Under the pieces are notes generated by a model. That model was not told the DNA's origin. It made no database searches and was given only the letters and a program-made list of their open reading frames with translations. DNA of 64,000 nucleotides from Scleroderma bovista (Eukaryota; Basidiomycota; Agaricomycetes; Boletales; Sclerodermataceae): NCBI GenBank assembly GCA_037178675.1, contig JAYMGJ010000192.1, positions 1-64,000 of the forward strand, written 5' to 3'. Below are positions 47,132-59,793 of the stretch, piece by piece (positions within the stretch are counted from its first letter, which is position 1; every line of letters starts with the position of its first letter). Position numbers and translations under genes: made by a program.

Positions 47132-47255
47132 ATCATGACTGATTGTAGCCATTGACATGATCTCCACCCAACGACAGAGATGACGGTCATTTGACCAATC
47201 AGATGTGTTTCTCTCACAGAACGTCAGTATCGTAAAGTCATTAAGTGCCGGTAAG

Positions 47256-47507
47256 TCAAGCAGCCCGCTTGTTCAAGTTGCAGATGTGTCTCAGCAGCTC
47301 CGACAGGGGACGCATGCTCGGTGCCTGCGCATAATGCTGCCGCGCGAAGTGGCTGATATCCAGTATGTAATTCTCCACAGGCTCAGCCCAAATGCACTTT
47401 CTCGTGGTCAAGAGCTGACTCGTTTCTGACCACAATAAAGGCTTTGTGGAGCGTGGGGTTCCTGCACTGCCAGTGTGGTATCGAATCAATTCAGATACAT
47501 CTAGCAA
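47256..47507 (-). CDS. Possible small protein or exon, unrecognised
   Basis: About 83 codons: LDVSELIRYHTGSAGTPRST ... CIWAEPVENYILDISHFARQ ... LSELLRHICNLNKRAA, stop at 47256. Composition is protein-like and it lies 30 bp beyond the stop of the Msp1 gene on the same strand, so it could be a separate downstream gene's exon or a remnant. Not recognised. Confidence 0.3.
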   Translation of the reverse strand: MLDVSELIRYHTGSAGTPRSTKPLLWSETSQLLTTRKCIWAEPVENYILDISHFARQHYAQAPSMRPLSELLRHICNLNKRAA

Positions 47508-47537
47508 TCTACATGCAAGCTGCGCTTCACTGGTACC

Positions 47538-49281
47538 TCAATCATCCCTTGTCCCATCACTACGTACACTCGTGCTTGAGGATGCTTGGAACTCATCGAT
47601 CTGTGGGTGCCCAATCTGTTCCTTGTGATCCTCTTTATGCGCTGCAGAGGATTGGCCAAGGAGAGGCTCGTCATCAGGGTCGGGGAACGACAGCGTCGAA
47701 CCCTCCGCCTCGTAAAAGTCATTTATAGTCAGCGGCCGAATATCGAATCCCTCCTTCTCAACCCTCTTCACAGTCTCATCGTCCAATGCCATTACACGCA
47801 TGCACTCTCTGACGGGCACCATCGCTGCGTTACGACAGAGCTCGCGAAGGTCCGATCCAGAGAACCCTGACGTCTGCGAAGCAAGCTGCCGCAGCGGAAA
47901 TGCTGGCTCCAACTTCGTGCCTTTTAGCATCTGTATTTGTGGGAGCATGAAAATTAACCAGTATGCGGGTCCGTTTAGTGACGAGTAAAGTCGGAGTGGA
48001 AAACGTACCAACGACAGTATATTGAAACGCTGCTCTACATCGGGGAGGCCAACTGCGAACCGTTTTGGCATGCGCCGCAAGATAGCAGAGTCGATGTCCA
48101 TAGGACGATTCGTCGCACCCAGCACGAGGATTCGGTCTGAGCCTGATAGCAACCCATCCCACGACCTGTTAGCCAGCCAAATAGGCGTACCATAAGAAAT
48201 TGTTAGCACAGGACGACGAGAATGGCCCACGTCATGAATTCTGCCTTCATCATTCCCATAACCTCGTGATCGTCACTTCTTCGTTCCCGAAGGAAGGTAT
48301 CTATCTCGTCCACAAAGATGATGGCAGGTTGCACCTTGCGTGCGAGGCTAAAAAGCCCTGCAACGAGCTTGTTGGACTCGCCGAACCACTTGTTCGTGAG
48401 CACGGATGCAGCGACGTTGATAAACGTTGCACCAGATTCCTTTGCGAGGGCACGCGCTAACATTGTTTTGCCACATCCCGGTGGACCGTAAAGCAAAACA
48501 CCTTTGGGCGCACCAAGTAATGAGGAAGTGGAGGTAAACAGGGTCGGATAGAGCAAAGGATATATTATCGACTCGCGAAGGGAGGATATGATGTTGTCAA
48601 GACCACCGATGTCTGTTTAGAGAGCCATTAGCATGGTCCCGATATTGTCAACGGGTAAAGCCTATTCACCCTCGAAACCCACATTGATGTGATCGGGGTG
48701 GACAACTTCCGAGGCGATGGTGCCTGCAGTATCAAAAATGGGAGCCAGTGAGCCGCCAAACCTATGCAGCCGAGGCACATCCGATAAACGCACGTTCATA
48801 TTCGTCTAGCTTCAGATTATGATGGCCGAGCTTCTTCATGACTTCTGTGCGGCGTTTCTCAGTATCTTTATTCGTGGTATGCCGATCCATCAACCACTGT
48901 AAACACACTTGTCAGATCACGGCAAGACGGTGAGCGTGAGATCAAGTCAGATGAAATCAATGGTGGATAAGTACGCGGAATTCATGAACCAACAAAGTCG
49001 CAAAGCGAGATATCAAGGAGAACTCCAAACGTACTCGTATGGCATAGAATACAGCAGCCTTGAATCAATGGCCAATAAACACGTCAGTCGGGTACAAAAA
49101 CATGGTCAGGATTGAGACATACCTGGGAGGCGACGAAGAGGGCAACTGGAGGTAAAATACAGGTGTCAGTAATGTGTTCGGTAGCACATCATGTGTTCAT
49201 GCCAGAGAGTCAGGGAGTCAGAGTACAAAGGCGCAGCTTACCATCGAGGATAATGCGTTTTGCGTTCGCGGAGGAGCTCAT
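47538..49281 (-). CDS. MSP1: Msp1/ATAD1 mitochondrial outer-membrane AAA ATPase
   Basis: Seven exons, all GT-AG: 49281-49242, 49145-49123, 48896-48794, 48723-48670, 48612-48231, 48165-48009, 47930-47538; 383 residues, the usual family length. The N-terminus [20 protein letters not shown] is a short hydrophobic anchor. Linker [16 protein letters not shown] precedes the AAA domain: Walker A GPPGCGKT (116-123), pore-region [14 protein letters not shown], Walker B IIFVDEID (171-178), sensor GATNRP, arginine motif RRMPKRF, C-terminal [20 protein letters not shown]. Msp1 extracts mislocalised tail-anchored and stalled proteins from mitochondrial and peroxisomal membranes. The acidic tail (DPDDEP onward) is long for the family. 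No frame lesions. Followed upstream by a tandem array in which only fragments of this gene recur. Confidence 0.95.
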
Positions 49282-49608
49282 GGTGAGCTAAACTGAGCTG
49301 GCAACCTAGTAATCAAGTGGTTTCAGGTTCAATGATCCTCCGAGCCCAGTAGGAGACAATAGACCTTTACTGCGTGCGTTGTAAACTTGCTGGCTGCAGT
49401 GTCGAGGCACCGCAGCGTGCCGAACAGGAGCGTCGGAATCGGGAGAGAATATGAACATTTCGACATAATTTGTACAAAAAAAAAGATTGGACTACATCTA
49501 TTGTCCATATCTGGTCATGTTGGGTGTTATTCTATAGCCAGTTCCCCGTCTTCACCGCGTCGCAGTCTGGGACTTTGACATCGAGCGCACTGCTGCCCAA
49601 CGCTGCGT
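49282..49608. promoter_or_regulatory. Msp1 upstream region
   Basis: The 327-bp gap between Msp1 and the next gene on the same strand. A stretch around 49383-49425 (GTAAACTTGCTGGCTGCAGT and on) recurs at about 53920 and 60718 in the duplicated units, marking the homologous promoter segment. No clear TATA box seen. Confidence 0.4.
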
Positions 49609-50591
49609 TCAGGGAGGCAAAGCACCGTTATCGGTGCGGCCATCTCTTTGCATGTTGTAAACAGCATTGCGGTCGTGTGGAGATACGGTTGCACCTCCGG
49701 ATCTGGTGTGGGGAGTATCCGCTACGACTTCTGCTACGTGCCCTTGTTGACCTGGAGCATTGCTACCCTCTCCAAGTTGTCCAACCTGCATACCACTATC
49801 ACAGATCCGAGTCATCTCCTCAACCAGAACATAGTCAAGGTCATACGATGCATCCCGGCAGTTTTCTATTATATTCTGCGCCACACTGGTGGTCACAAAG
49901 GAGGAGGCAGTGCCAGACAGCGGGAACTTCGGTTTGCGTATGGACTCTATGGAGGGCGGACAAACGAGGGTTGCTGCGGGTTGCTTGTGGCTGTGGTCGG
50001 GGTTGCGGAGCCAACACGCCCACAAATCAAGGCGTTCACTGATGTAACGCCTTCGAGGACTCCTTTGTGGGTAGGCAGTGGTGTTGGTCCATAACGTAGG
50101 AGCTTTTGGTGCGAGCGCGATGAGCCTTCGCCACCCAATCCAGGCAAATCCAAGCAGAAGTAGGAAGAAGCAAACTGTCAGTGGAAAATAAGTTAGTCAG
50201 CAGATTGGATCCACATGGCTCGGAGATCATGTCGACAGGGAAAGGTTGGAGGATACAGCATGGTAGGCAATGGTTCTCTCAGCATGACAGGGCGCTCCCT
50301 GACTAAGGTGCCTTGGCGCGAACCACTGCAGGTGTCAGCGGGCATCACATAGAATGCATAACAAACAATCCGTCACCCAAAGTCTGCATGTAGAAAGGGG
50401 AAGAGGAGAATCAGCCCAGACAACATACCAATCGACCCCACAATGAGGATAATAGTGCTAGTTTGCATCCTTCCACTTCCCTCAACTACAGCCTCTTCAG
50501 CTATGCGTGCTGAAGGCTTATATGGTACGTCAACCTCGGAGTAGTTTGCAGGTGGATTGCAGGGCATGATAGAGACCGAAAGGAATGGCAT
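49609..50591 (-). CDS. Small single-pass membrane protein, array member A
   Basis: Exon 1 50591-50429, intron 50428-50175 (GTATGT...GACAG), exon 2 50174-49609; 242 residues. Short N-terminal segment with Cys and an N-x-S site (PCNPPANYSEVDVPYKPSAR), acidic spacer, then a transmembrane helix split by the intron (TSTIILIVGSI | VCFFLLLLGFAW), basic stop-transfer residues (GWRR), and a long S/P-rich hydrophilic tail containing the family motif ASYDLDYVLVEEMTRI. Topology inferred: short outside, long cytoplasmic tail. TATA-like TATATATAC lies about 50 bp upstream (50639-50648). Family not recognised. Confidence 0.6.
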
Positions 50592-51289
50592 CGTTGGAAC
50601 AATGGCCAGTAGTTAGTTTGAAGGTATCTCCATCCCGAGTATATATACGTGTGGAAGGGGAGGGGTTATGCCGCCAATCGGTATCGCTTTGCTAGGAACC
50701 GCCTGATGATGAAAGTCTGGGTTGGAGGTCTTCATGGTCCGAGGGCAAGCAGACCACCTTTGTCAGGGAGAGCACACGAACTGATCTGGATGTCTGTCAC
50801 AGCACCGTTTTAAGCCGACATTCGGTGTTGTACAGAAAATTTTACTGTTTTGTAAGTCTAATTCCTTTGGAGAATCAGTCGTGGACACAACATACGAACA
50901 TGTTGCACAGCGCCCACTCCGCAGGATCTCCTCGTTGTATCTTTGCTCCTTGCACACCGGCTATAGGTATCGTGTTAGTCTGGTTGATGGTTCTTGTATG
51001 GAGCTCACGCGACCCACCACTTGGACAGTTAAGTCAAGGATGGACTAGCGCCAAGGAGAGCTGTACTCCCACTCACGTACATCAACGTTGTCACAGACAA
51101 GCATTGATACCTAAATTCGATGGCTTTGGGAAGGCGAAGAAGAAACCATAGAGTTGCGGGCGATACAAAAGGTAAGTTGAGCAAGATAGCAATAGTACGC
51201 ACGACTCGAAGGGTGCTACGGCAAATAATTTGATAACCGGAGGCTCCATGATTTACATTCGCCCATGAATTCTGCTTACATAAGTCGTT

Positions 51290-51450
51290 CCAGTTCATGG
51301 AGGGTATCTATCTCGCCCACCAAGACGGTGACGGATTGGACCTTGAGTGCGAAGCTAAAGAGCACTGCAACGAGTTTATTGGGCCCACTGAGCCCCAGTT
51401 CGCAAGCGCACGACGTTGACGAACGTTGCGCCAGATTCCTTGTTCAGCAA
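51290..51450 (-). pseudogene. Msp1 fragment 1
   Basis: Aligns with 48295-48450 of the intact gene (exon 5, pore loop to Walker B) in the same orientation, with many substitutions and frame breaks. Lies downstream of membrane gene B, in the same order as gene A and Msp1. Confidence 0.75.
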
Positions 51451-51660
51451 GGGGACCCTAAAAATTTGAAGCAAGGTGGTTGTATATGCAAGCAAAACCA
51501 ATATGTACAGAAGAAATGGACAGCATTTCGACATTGTATAAATAAATAAATAAAAGGCGGTACTTTGACCATATATGGCGACACCACCCCTTTCCAAGCA
51601 TGTGCTGTACATAGGTGCTGTGGGTGCTGTAGTTGCTGTGGGTATGGTACATAGACTGTG

Positions 51661-52703
51661 TTATTGCACAGCCTGTCTTCCCATCCCGACCATGTCGCAA
51701 TCTTGGCCGTCGACATCGACCGCACTGCTGCTCAACGCCGCGTCCGGGGAGTCACAACCACTACAGTCGCTGTTGCCATCTCTTTCCATATTGCCAACCC
51801 CGTGTGGGGATACGGTTGCATCCCCAGTTCCGGAGCCGGAAGTGTCGACTACGGCTCCTACGTAGTCTTCCCGACATGATGCGTTGCTGCCCTCTCCAGC
51901 CTGCATGCTACCATAATGGATCCGAGTCATCTCCTCGGTCAGGTCGTAATCAAGATCATACGAAGCATTACGGCATTTGTCCATCGTGCTCTGCGCCGCG
52001 CTGGTGGACGCAAAAGAAGGGGTGGCGACAGATAACGGAGAATTTGGGCGGCGCAGTGTGGAGGGTGGACGAGCGAGGGATGGTGACGGTTGGACGTGGT
52101 TGGGGAACCACGCCGACCACAAAGTAAGGCGCTCCCTCTTGTCAGAACGCCATCGACGGCGGCGTTCTGGGCGGGCGGCGTTGGTGCGGCTGCGTGGAGG
52201 TGGATTTCGGGCAGACGTGATTGGCGGCTGAGCTTTCCACCACGCAACCCAGGCGAATCCAAATAGAAGTAGCAAGAAGCAAACTGTGGGAGGGAAAGCA
52301 AGTTGGTTATCGGCCAGGACGACATGTCAGCGACACAGTAAAGGGTGGAAGGATTGTAACAGACGAGGACATAGTGTATGAAATGGTTCCGTCAGTAATA
52401 ACAGGCTACACCATTTAGTTGAGACGCCAGCAGCTTGACGGCAGCCCGGCGTCACATAAAATACATTGAATAAGCGATACGTCACTCAAGCCACACGGTA
52501 GAAAGGGGAGGGTGAAGAATCAACTGAGTAAACTTACCAATCGACATGACGAGATAAACAACAGTGCTGGTTTGCATTCTTCCATCTCCCTCCGATGCAG
52601 TCTGAGCAGCTACGCGCGCCGGAGGCTTGCATGATACGTCGACCTCAAAATAATTCGAGGCTGGATCGCAAGGAACGGCGACGAGTAGACGAACTGGCCC
52701 CAT
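51661..52703 (-). CDS. Small single-pass membrane protein, array member B
   Basis: Exon 1 52703-52538, intron 52537-52284 (GTAAGT...CACAG), exon 2 52283-51661; 262 residues. Same plan as A: PCDPASNYFEVDVSCKPPAR, helix TSTVVYLVMSI | VCFLLLLFGFAW, positively charged region with an extended RPERRRRWRSDKRER stretch, then the motif NASYDLDYDLTEEMTRI and a Cys/Asp-rich end. TATA-like ATTATATAG near 52798-52806. The frame is clean, so it may be functional. Confidence 0.6.
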
Positions 52704-53599
52704 TGTACTGATTTATGTTAGACGAAGGGCAACAGTCAGGCCAAAATAGTATCCAGCGGATGTGGTTAAAACGAAAGAGGGTGGGTGAGTCGGGAGGAAT
52801 TATATAGGTGCCAAGTGTGCACTGCCACGAAACAACGGCAGTGAATGCTTGAAGTATATTCAAGCTCACAAGGCCAATCAGGTCCGCTTCTAAGTGACAA
52901 GGCAGTAGTGTGCAAGCACCACCAGATGATAGAATTCTGGGGAAACCAATCACGAATGGCTTCATTATGTTCCGAAGGCGACCAAACCACGTTTCAGGGG
53001 TAGAGCAGGCAAGTAGACGCACGGACCACAAGGACAAGGTTGGCTCTGTCATCCCCAACCAACACAACTACTATAAATGGTGCGCACAAGGAGACAGAGG
53101 CAACCCGTGCGCGAGGGGGAGGGAATCGCGTGGGTTCGTCCCACGGCCTGTTTTCTGAACAGAAAGGTCCAAGCAGAAGATTCTACAAAAAGCTCAACAT
53201 GCATAGCCTGCGCATCGCCGAGTTCCGGCTTGGAATAGCCCGATGATAGGTACATTGATTTTTCGAATGACTTTTTAGAATGCGGATCGTTGAATCAAAG
53301 ATAGACTGGCGCTAAAGCGCGAGATTCACGAATGGTACCTGCACTGATTGGTCTTGCCATAAATGATCATTGATTTCCTTAAGTTCGGGAGGCCGAGAGA
53401 AAGCTGAGCTGCAGAGGATGCGATAGGCATGTTGGACAAGAAGGAAGTTAGTGACATTAAAAATATGGACAACACACCGAGTTCAAGTTGGCGACGTTTC
53501 AACCACGAGCGGCAAATACTTTGATAGCCGAAAACACAAACCGTGACCGTTTCAATATCTACGTCATCTCGGAGCTCTGCGGTACAGCCTCGTGATCCT

Positions 53600-53870
53600 C
53601 AGCCCTTCTCTATCGAATGAAGGGATATATCTCCTTCACAAAGGCGATGGCGGGTCGTACTTTGCGTGCGAGGCTAATCAAGATCGCTGCCACGAGTTTG
53701 TTGGACCAGCCGAACTACTAGTCGTTCATGGCCATGGATACAACGATATCGGTGAACGTTGTGCCAGATTTCTTTGCGATGAGTGGCAAGCACCAGCATC
53801 GTTTTGCCACATCTGGGACCGTGGAGCAAGGCGACGACTTACCCATCCAGGAAACTCCATCAACCCGTCA
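53600..53870 (-). pseudogene. Msp1 fragment 2
   Basis: Aligns with about 48290-48500 of Msp1, reaching the Walker A coding segment (TTTTGCCACATCTGGGACCG on the plus strand). Frames are broken. Downstream of gene C. Confidence 0.75.
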
Positions 53871-54484
53871 AGCCTAGCAGGAAAGGATGGATAGGCCTTG
53901 AATGTAGTACGCTGTAAACTTGCCGGCCGCAGTGTCGGGCGCACCGTAGCCAACCAAGAGCGGGACACAAAAAAAAAAAACAAAGAACAAAAAAATTGTT
54001 CATGTATGGAAACACTTCCCCTATCCAAACATGCTGTGGTTGCTATGGATACATATGGGACGTTGTTATTGCATGGACTGTCTCCCCATCTTGACCGTGT
54101 CGCAATCTTGGTCATTGACATCAGCCACACTTTTAATGGCAGGAGAGGTAGCTAATCTCTAATGCAGTCATGGCGTTAGAATCTTCTCAAGCTGAAACAA
54201 TCACCTAGTACTAATGGTAACTGGTGTTCAGGAAAAGACTGAAACTACAACGAGCGACTGGTATCGGCATTATACCCTACAGTCCAGGGGCAAGTGGTAT
54301 GGGAAGAGAAAATAAAAGAAAGCCAGGAAGTCCAGGGGAGCGACCTAGTAAGAAAGAGCAACTAGAGCTTGTCAATCTATAGTAACAAGAATTAGTAATC
54401 GGGTATCCGCTGAGTAAGCATGAAATCCTCACAACACTCCTACTCAGTTCTCAGGGGAGACACGACCACCGTCATTGCTACCGT

Positions 54485-55271
54485 TTATTTGCACGTTGAA
54501 AGCGTATCTCCAGATCCGGGGTCTGAAGTATCTGCTACAGCTTCTACGTGACTTCTCTGACCTGACATAGTGCTGCCATCTCCAGGTTGCCCAGCCTGTA
54601 TGCTAGCATTACTGATCCGACTCATCTCAAAAGAAGAGGTGGCGCCAGACAGCGGAGATTTTTGTCGGCGGGTGGATGGTGGATGAGGGGGGGATGATGA
54701 CGGTTGGCTGTTGTTGGGAAGCCACCCTGCCCACAGTTTACGGATGTCAGAAAGCCACTGGGGAAGCCATGGTGGGCGGGTGACGTTAGCCCGTAGAGGA
54801 GGATTTCCGGCTGGCGTGATGGGGGCCCGCGCTTTCCGCCGCGCCACAAAACAGAATCCAAGTACAAGCAAAAAAAAGCAAACTGTGACAAATTTGTTAG
54901 CAGATGAATGAATCCGGTCAACCGGAGGGCATGCGGGCAACACAGAAAAGGACGGAAGGCTGGAAACAGCACATGCTTACAGTGGTTCGCTCGGTCTCTC
55001 TGGAAAGAGAGACGCCGCGCGCCTTGGTGACACATTCCAACAGAGCGTATCACGGGCGATATGCCGCGAGGTAGAAATGGGTGAAAGAGTGAAGAATCGG
55101 CTGAAACAACATACTTGTCGACACTACCATGAGGACCACGGTGCTGGGACGCATCTTGCCGGCTTCATTAGCTGCAGTCTCTTCGGCCACGCGTGCTGCA
55201 GAATTGCATGGGAAGTCGACCTCGGAGGAATTTACGGGCCGGTCGCAGAGTGCGGCAGGAATTGGCGTCAT
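54485..55271 (-). CDS. Small single-pass membrane protein, array member C
   Basis: Exon 1 55271-55115, intron 55114-54883, exon 2 54882-54485; 184 residues. N-part LCDRPVNSSEVDFPCNSAAR, helix STVVLMVVST | VCFFLLVLGFCFVARRK, then PSTRRQKSPLSGATSSF joined directly to EMSRI. About 30 residues that include the ASYDLDY motif are deleted relative to A and B without shifting the frame. TATA-like CATAAATAC preceded by CTCGAG near 55358-55371. Confidence 0.55.
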
Positions 55272-56002
55272 TGAATTGAAGACTTATGGGCGAGGGGCAG
55301 AATGTGAAGCGGGAAAATGGCCTGTGGAATGAAGGAAAGAACGACCATCTTCACCTCGAGCATAAATACTTGTGGGCATCGCCAAGAAGTGACATACATG
55401 GTGCTCGAGCATAAAGGATCGTAACGTCAATCAAGACGGGGATAATCCGTTTTTAAGTATTAAGGGCTGTGTTACGAGTGGGGTCACAGCACGATAACGA
55501 AAGCCAAGGGTTAACCGTTGGGTTTATTCATTGTGGTGCAAAGAGCACGCGAGTGGACGCACGGACCACACAACCAGCACAGTGACTACTGCAAAGAACG
55601 AGAGGCACTTAGAACTAGGTTGCGGGGAAGGCGTACTATGGAACGACAGTGCAGAGTTGACCCTTGACTGACTGTCTAATACTATAAACGATAGAATGAT
55701 ACACAGAAAAGTCCATAAGAATCCTCACCATGCTGTACACCCGAACGTCGGTATGAAATGGCACGGTGATAGGTACATGGATCCTTCAACTATCAAAGAT
55801 TGTACTTTTGACGGTTTTTGTAAGGCGAAACAGAAGCTATGGGCTCTGCGAAGGCTACGTTGAGCGAGATGACATAGAACGAATGGGGTAGTACATACCT
55901 ATTGCATAACATACCTATGATGAAACGAGGACAGCTTGAAATAGTTTGATAGCCGGAGGCACCCACGTGACAGTCAGAGGCTGAGAATGATTGAATCGAT
56001 GA

Positions 56003-56527
56003 TTGGCAAGCATTAACAATGACTGTAAGAGGACCGCAGTCAAAGCAAAGACAATGGGGAACGGTCCATCTTTCGTTCGTAGACCTCCCATTGCTGGCCA
56101 TCCTCGACAAACTTGGCCTTCAGCACAGCAGTTCAACGAAGTACAAGCTCGTCAGCTCCTTTCATCCATACATACTGGTGAGCTCCACTTCTGTCTTGGC
56201 ATGAGTGGCTGTAGTGCCAATGTGCTGACAGAGCCAAGTGATGGGCGAGCGTGTCTTATGGACAGTCATGGCTCACATCTAAAGAGAGCACAAGGATCAG
56301 TTGTATACTCCGGCGACACAGATTCCTCTAAACAGGACGTGATGGCGTTGATGAAGGACAGGTTAGCAGTGCCATTCGACTATTCCTCGTCTTGGTATCA
56401 AACTATCACCGCTACCTTCATTGGAGCGTTTTGGGATCCATTTGGACCGTTCCATGCGGAACTTTATCTATTTGAGATCGAGGCATCTTGTCAAGAACTC
56501 TACATGGCCAAGAACTCACCATCTTAG
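56003..56527 (+). pseudogene. Plus-strand gene remnant, unit C/D (MG-x-x-P...RRPP family)
   Basis: Coding-like start MGNGPSFVRRPPIAGH at 56054 continues to EVQARQLLSSIHT, followed by a GTGAGC donor-like site. A related start (MGTVPYVIRRPPMA ... EVQCELLSSI, then GTGATT) is at 59843 in the next unit. Later segments (GARHSSDLGL near 56585 versus GARHASRSRA near 60089) also correspond. Evidently a second gene duplicated with the array and decayed. Function unknown. Confidence 0.4.
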
Positions 56528-56964
56528 AACCTCGAGTCAATACTTGGCTGCGGCAATGAGTGAATTCATACCTCTTTCCATCGGCGCGAGGCACTCATCA
56601 GATCTCGGCTTACTCATATCTTCTGGGCATCCAGAAATGATGGGCTATGCTTTCACTTTCCAGGTGGTGGGCGATAGGCACGTTAATCCTTCGGATGACT
56701 ATTTGGATTGTAGATCGTCAAGGAGTTTCGCGATTAAGATCCGTACTCAAGTCACATCGGTCTTGCCATAGATTGATCGATCGCTACAAGTTCGACGACG
56801 CCAGGAGAAGATTGAGCTGCGGATGATGCGAAAGGTACATCGAACAAGATGGCAATCAGTGACATAGAAAGTATGGACACGTACCAATTTTTGAGTAGCA
56901 AATAGATTGACAGCCGAAAATGCATACCATGACCTATGTCACGAGCTCTGCTTTACAGCGTCAT

Positions 56965-57135
56965 GCCCGTCGGCCATCTCTGTCGAAGGAAATATCCCAC
57001 TCACAAAAGCGATGACAGACTTTGCGTGCGAGGCTAAAGGTTGCTGCAGCGAGTTTGCTGGACCAGTCGAACCGCTCATTCATGATGACGGATACATGAA
57101 TGGTGTGTTGGATTCCTTTGCGATGGGTGGTACGT
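56965..57135 (-). pseudogene. Msp1 fragment 3
   Basis: Aligns with about 48290-48445 of Msp1 in the same orientation, with indels. Lies downstream of gene D. Confidence 0.65.
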
Positions 57136-57224
57136 GCCAGCAGTTAGTTTTCGCGCGCGAGTGGTTCAGTGTCGGTTTTGGGTTGCAACATGTTGCTTTC
57201 AATTCACCACAGCACACAGTGCAC

Positions 57225-57535
57225 ACCCACAAGATGACGGCGACGACGGCGACGAGTGCCATGACAACCATCGCTCCATTTCCACCTCTCGCATCGACCT
57301 CTCTACCTTCACTCTTGCGTCGACCACAGCACGCACATACGATGACAGCGACAAGTGCCGTGACCACCACCGCTTCACCTCCATCCCCTCGCGTCGACCA
57401 CCACAGTACGCATGCGATGACGACGACGACGACGAGTGCCGTGGTCACCACCACTCCACCTCCACCCTTTCACGTCGACCACTACCACAGCATGCACGCA
57501 CACACGATGACGACAACGATGACAACGAATAGATA
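57225..57535. repeat. GC-rich repeat, about three 84-bp units
   Basis: Imperfect units with GACGACGACGACGAGTGCC and CGCGTCGACCAC motifs. Produces T/P/H-rich open frames on both strands that I do not regard as genes. Confidence 0.55.
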
Positions 57536-58015
57536 CATCTAAATCTAAAATATATAAGCTGCGTTAGCTGGATGATGTCCACCGCTCATATGGTGCAACT
57601 GTTCAAATTGTCGATAATACTTTGTTTTTAGTGTAAACTCACTCGGGTACGGGGTGGGGGTCGCCATTTGTTAACCCACACCCGCGTCCTTCCATGCAGA
57701 AGTCTCTGCACTCAGTTCATCGAGGCCATCAGTGGTCACTGGATGAAATCTGTTATTTACTGTTGTACATTCTATGCTACACAGTGAGAATTGAATCTCG
57801 ACCGCCTCCAGAACCACGGTGAAAACCATCCAAAACGGTTTGGGGTGTACCAAAACCATGGTTTTCGCCTTCACAGAACCGATCCCCAGAACCACTCTAA
57901 AACTGTCCGCGAAAATTCCCCTATTGTTTTGCCCGGCCAGGAACCGTAGAGCCAGGTAGAGCCTCCAGGCACAAGTTACCATCCAGGATACTTCATTGAG
58001 TCCGTCTGCCAAGGT

Positions 58016-58228
58016 GGTACCGAGCGTGGTAGAACACTGCCGGTGTGCATCCTACGACCTCGACCATGAACTGACCACGGAGATGGGTCGGATCAGTCAT
58101 GGGCAGGCTGGACATCCTAGAGAGAACAGCAGTGCGTCAGCTGGCCAGCGAGGCCACGTCGAGGCTGTACCGATCCACTCCCGGATCCAGATCTCGAGAT
58201 GCGACTGCATCCCCTCACAACCTTCATG
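58016..58228 (+). pseudogene. Inverted 3' piece of a membrane-protein gene
   Basis: Plus-strand frame VVEHCRCASYDLDHELTTEM followed by GRISHGQAGHPREN. It is the C-terminal motif region of the family, lying on the opposite strand to gene D (58422-59072), which lacks it. The same sequence is in normal orientation in unit E (61265-61025). Confidence 0.6.
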
Positions 58229-58421
58229 ACAACAGACGGCAGCAACAACGGTGGGCGAGCATGTTGGATAGGGGAAATGTTTCCATAGATACGGTCAAAA
58301 TTTGGAATATTTTTTTGTTTTTGTTTTTGTCTTTCGAAATGCTATCCGTTTTCTGTCCGTTAGGAGCTAGTTTACAGCGTACACTTGGTGTACACAGTCA
58401 GGGTCTATCTACCATTTCTAA

Positions 58422-59072
58422 CTAGACTTGACGGGTTGCTGCAAATGAAGAAGTTACTCCAGACTGTGCAGATTTGGGTCGGCGGGTGGATGGTGGATGA
58501 GGGGGGCGTGCTAGTGGTTGGCTGTTGTTGGGTAGCCAACCCGCCCATAATTCACGGATGTCTGAACGCCACTGGGGGAGTCTGGGTGGGTGGGTCGCTG
58601 TGGCGTTGGCCCGTAAAGGAGGATTTCCGGCCGGCGAGACGGGCATATGGGCTTTCCGCCGCGCCACCAAATAGAAGCCGAGCAGAAGTAGACAGAAGCA
58701 AACTGTGACAAATTTGTCAGTGGATGAATGAATCCGGAGGACGGGTGCACAACACAAGAATGGATGGATGGGGAAATGGCATGCAAAGAAGTGGTCCGCT
58801 TGCTCTCTAGAAAGCGAGACGCTGGACTCCTTGACGACAGCCACAGGAGTTACAACAAAACACACAATAGACACTGTTTCGAGGGCCACAAGGTAGCGAG
58901 GCATCGATTAAAATGACATACCCATCGACACGACCATGAGGACAACAGTGTTGGTCTGCATCTTCCCGCTTGCCTCAGCCATAGTCGCTTCAACTGCAAG
59001 TCCTGCAGGGCTGCATGGGAAGTTGGCATCGGAGGAATTCACGGGCTGATCACAGGGTGGAAGAGTTGGCAT
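58422..59072 (-). CDS. Small single-pass membrane protein, array member D, 3'-truncated
   Basis: Exon 1 59072-58922, intron 58921-58703, exon 2 58702-58422; 143 residues. MPTLPPCDQPVNSSDANFPC start, helix NTVVLMVVSM | VCFCLLLLGFYLVARRK, tail up to SGVTSSFAATRQV then stop. The conserved C-terminal motif is missing from this frame and found inverted at 58016-58228, so an inversion separated it. TATA-like GTATATATAC after CTCGAG near 59161-59172. Confidence 0.5.
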
Positions 59073-59793
59073 CGTCGAAGACTTACAGAGGATAGGCCCA
59101 AAGCGAAGAAGGGGGAGCGCCCGGTGGGTGTGGTTTGAAGAAAAAAACGACTGTCTCCACCTCGAGTATATATACCTGATGATCACCACCAAGGAAAAGT
59201 GATGCACTTGGGCATAATAAGACTTGCAAGGCCAATAGGGCCTAACTTGCTTTTGAGTGAGAACAGCTGTGTTATGAGTTGGCAGGTAACGACAGCCGGA
59301 AACGGCAGCGAAGGGGGGTTCATTAAGCCAAGTTGAAGCACGTTTCTGGGGGGATTAGACGCACGGGTTATGTACAAAGACACGGTCACGTTGTCCGATA
59401 CCGTCAACCATACTAACTCGCCACACAGAAGTTCGAAAATTGAAAAAGAAAACTTCCATAAGAATCCTCACCTGTGCAGCACCGAAAGCTCCCGTGGAAT
59501 GGTGATATTAGGCCCACTGTGGGTCCTCTGGACTATAAAGGATTAGATTAAGAATACCAAGGGTCATGAGCACTAAATCCGATGGTCTTTGAAAGGCCCC
59601 GCAGAAGAACTGCATGTTGTGGGCGACGCAAAAGGTCCGACGAATCACAGACGAACAAGGAACAAGGATTAGATAAAGGGTACATTGACCCGCCCAGGCA
59701 CATCGGTCGTGAGCACTAAATCAGATGGCTTGCACGATGATCTAGTATGATGCAAAGAATCTGCGCTGAGGGGCCCCGGCCCCCGGCAAATAT

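Noticed and set aside
56907..57542. 211-residue T/P/H-rich frame
   Set aside because: Mostly derived from the GC-rich 84-bp repeat and antisense MSP1 fragment.
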